Assembly: GCA_036389715.1 (NCBI GenBank)
Contig: DASVWH010000179.1
Location: 1-45,211, forward strand
DNA: 45,211 nt
Origin: DASVWH01 sp036389715
Lineage (GTDB): Bacteria; Acidobacteriota; Blastocatellia; Pyrinomonadales; Pyrinomonadaceae
Reading direction: 5' to 3'
Shown here: in pieces, positions 43,964 through 45,211 of the stretch
Layout: every line of letters begins with the position of its first letter
Position numbering within the stretch: the stretch's first letter is position 1
The notes under the pieces: generated by a model
What the model was told of the DNA's origin: nothing
Database searches by the model: none
Seen by the model: only the letters and a program-made list of their open reading frames with translations
Position numbers and translations under genes: made by a program

Positions 43964-44845
43964 TCAGACCGTGCGCATCCACTCTATGCAGCGCACCAGA
44001 TGCGAGCGCATCTCCTCTTTCGTCTCGTGGCGGATACGACCGTGGCCGGGCAGCACCCACTCGAAATCGTAGCCGAGGAGTCTCTTCATCGAGCGCGTCT
44101 GCTCGGGCCATGAGTACCAGTTGGCGTTGCGAAAGGCCGTCAGCGTCTGCCTGGAGGGCGACCATGCGAGGTGATCGCCCGTGAAGAGAAACCTGTCTTT
44201 GTAGAGCAGGACCATGTGCCCGCGCGTATGGCCGGGCGTCGGAATCAGGGTCAGGTCGTCGTCGAGGCGCACGGCCCGCTCGCCCTCCACGACCTGCTCG
44301 ACGCCGTGACGCGCCGCGCCGTCGGCCGCGTGCATGATGCGCTTGGCCCCGAACTTTGCGGCGAAAGCGGCGTGCTCGGCGATGTCGTCCCGGTGCGTCA
44401 GAAAGATGGTCCTGATGCCGCCCAGCGCCGCAATCTTTTTGACCAGCGTCGAGGCCAGGCGCGGCGAGTCTACCAGGACGTTCCCGCCCTCGGACGCCGG
44501 GCGCACGATCAGGTAACTCCAGGCGCCGAAGCTAGATTCCGACGTAAACCCGCAGAAATAGACGTTTTCCGCGATGAGAGACGGGAAGGCGTCAATGCCC
44601 GCGCGCATGTCGTACCTGCCTTTTGCGGCCACTCCTATCGAGGCCGTCGGGCAGGCCGTCAGGGCCATCAGGGCGCGGCGCGTCTCCTCCGGCGTCGAGG
44701 GCTGGCGATAGACGCTCGATTGGTTGCCATGATCGCGAAAGGTCGCGGGCGCTATCTGGCGACAGGCATCACAGTCTATGCAGGAAGCGTCCACGTAAAA
44801 ATCGCCGCCCACGTTCTCGGCCAGCCGCTCGGCAATCTTGGCCAT
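43964..44845 (-). CDS. Metallo-beta-lactamase-fold hydrolase with N-terminal ferredoxin-like domain
   Basis: A 293-residue cytoplasmic protein. Residues about 15-70 form a single-cluster ferredoxin domain: CIDCDAC (Cys22, 25, 28) and a fourth Cys in TACPTASIG. Residues about 85-290 are an MBL-fold hydrolase with metal ligands in LTHRDDIAEH, TPGHTRGHM, FTGDHLAW and VLPGHGR. The first motif has THRDDIAEH in place of the usual THxHxDH, so the metal site may hold fewer ions. Redox-linked MBL proteins of this build occur in several phyla; substrate unknown. GAGGGGAGG precedes the ATG. Confidence 0.85.
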   Translation of the reverse strand: MAKIAERLAENVGGDFYVDASCIDCDACRQIAPATFRDHGNQSSVYRQPSTPEETRRALMALTACPTASIGVAAKGRYDMRAGIDAFPSLIAENVYFCGFTSESSFGAWSYLIVRPASEGGNVLVDSPRLASTLVKKIAALGGIRTIFLTHRDDIAEHAAFAAKFGAKRIMHAADGAARHGVEQVVEGERAVRLDDDLTLIPTPGHTRGHMVLLYKDRFLFTGDHLAWSPSRQTLTAFRNANWYSWPEQTRSMKRLLGYDFEWVLPGHGRIRHETKEEMRSHLVRCIEWMRTV

Positions 44846-45000
44846 CTCTCACCTCCCCTCGAACATTATGATGACCCAAAATGTCATGACGATGCAAAGC
44901 CGCGCGTGAACTCAAGGCGCTGGCTTCCGGGGACGGAGGCGGCCTGCCCGGTTCTGGGCCGGGGCGGTTTTCGCGGCAGGTGCGGTGGCGCGCAGGGATG

Positions 45001-45029
45001 TTTGCCGATGGCCCGCTTGAGTCTATAAT
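45001..45029 (+). promoter_or_regulatory. Sigma70-type promoter for the gene at the right edge
   Basis: TTTGCC (45001-45006), 17 nt, TATAAT (45024-45029). The -10 box is perfect consensus. It would start a leader of about 145 nt before the ATG at 45181. The remainder of the 44846-45180 spacer has no recognisable gene. Confidence 0.7.
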
Positions 45030-45180
45030 CTCCGCGATTCTTCGACGGGGCGTCCGGCGCTCGATTACGACAATGGCCGCCCGGAAGTCTTGAGCCTGTC
45101 TCATAACTTCAGCCTCGCAGCTATAACTCGGGAGTTGCCGGTCCGCAACCGCCGCACAGACGCACTATGGGAAGGATTCA

Positions 45181-45211
45181 ATGGCCGCTACTGTAAACGC
45201 TTCCGCTATTG
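45181..45211 (+). CDS. Start of a gene cut by the window edge
   Basis: ATG at 45181 opens a frame (MAATVNASAI) that runs off the window. GGGAAGGA just upstream is a reasonable ribosome site, and a strong promoter lies about 150 bp before. Too little is visible to say what it encodes. Confidence 0.5.
   Translation, partial: MAATVNASAI

Overview
This is a high-GC chromosomal segment of a Gram-negative-type soil or environmental bacterium. The mix of families (tricorn-like S41 protease, Ycf48-like propeller protein, DUF2270, BlaI/M56 pair, zf-TFIIB protein inside a hut cluster) and the intergenic 7-bp-repeat hairpins fit Acidobacteriota, perhaps Blastocatellia. That placement is an inference; no 16S or ribosomal-protein gene is present. 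All calls come from reading the sequence and translations; no database search was run.

Layout. 1-13.9 kb is ordinary chromosome: gyrA (minus) with a clear sigma70 promoter, a tandem-PilZ protein, a small Cys-rich protein, a PlsC acyltransferase, a Ser/Thr kinase, and a minus-strand run hutH - zf-TFIIB - hutU - inositol monophosphatase - small secreted protein (histidine breakdown). A DUF2270 membrane protein and tadA follow.

13.98-28.57 kb is the most unusual part. tRNA-Ser(CGA) is followed within 23 bp by the C-terminal remnant of a tyrosine recombinase. About 14.4 kb later a decayed copy of the 3' part of the same tRNA appears, just before tRNA-Ser(GGA). The flanks are tadA on one side and the SRP RNA gene plus dnaX on the other, which are neighbours in other bacteria such as Bacillus subtilis. 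I read 14.0-28.4 kb as an old integrative island. Its left half is eroding: a truncated, frameshifted TDT transporter, an in-frame chimera of a Crp-like sensor, a membrane subunit and the tail of a molybdopterin oxidoreductase, an intact four-cluster Fe-S subunit, and a frameshifted Rieske protein. Its right half looks intact: a BlaI repressor, an M56 (BlaR1-type) membrane protease whose sensor region is a 34-residue helical-looking repeat (ISSDGEK type), a secreted protein built from the same repeat, and a tricorn-like protease. This BlaI/M56/repeat-protein trio is the best candidate here for a little-described signalling system.

28.5-45.2 kb returns to core genes: YggT, SRP RNA, dnaX, gnd, a Ycf48-like protein, DinB, RNase H overlapping a Rad50/SbcC-like ATPase, lepA, and an MBL-fold protein with a ferredoxin-like N-terminus. 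Between lepA and its downstream neighbour, a DUF433 gene ends in a copy of the last 24 codons (stop included) of lepA.

Five intergenic spacers contain long hairpins whose arms are tandem 7-8 bp repeats, each with a different repeat unit. Three of them end 6-11 nt before the start codons of hutH, dnaX and lepA, where a Shine-Dalgarno sequence would be expected.
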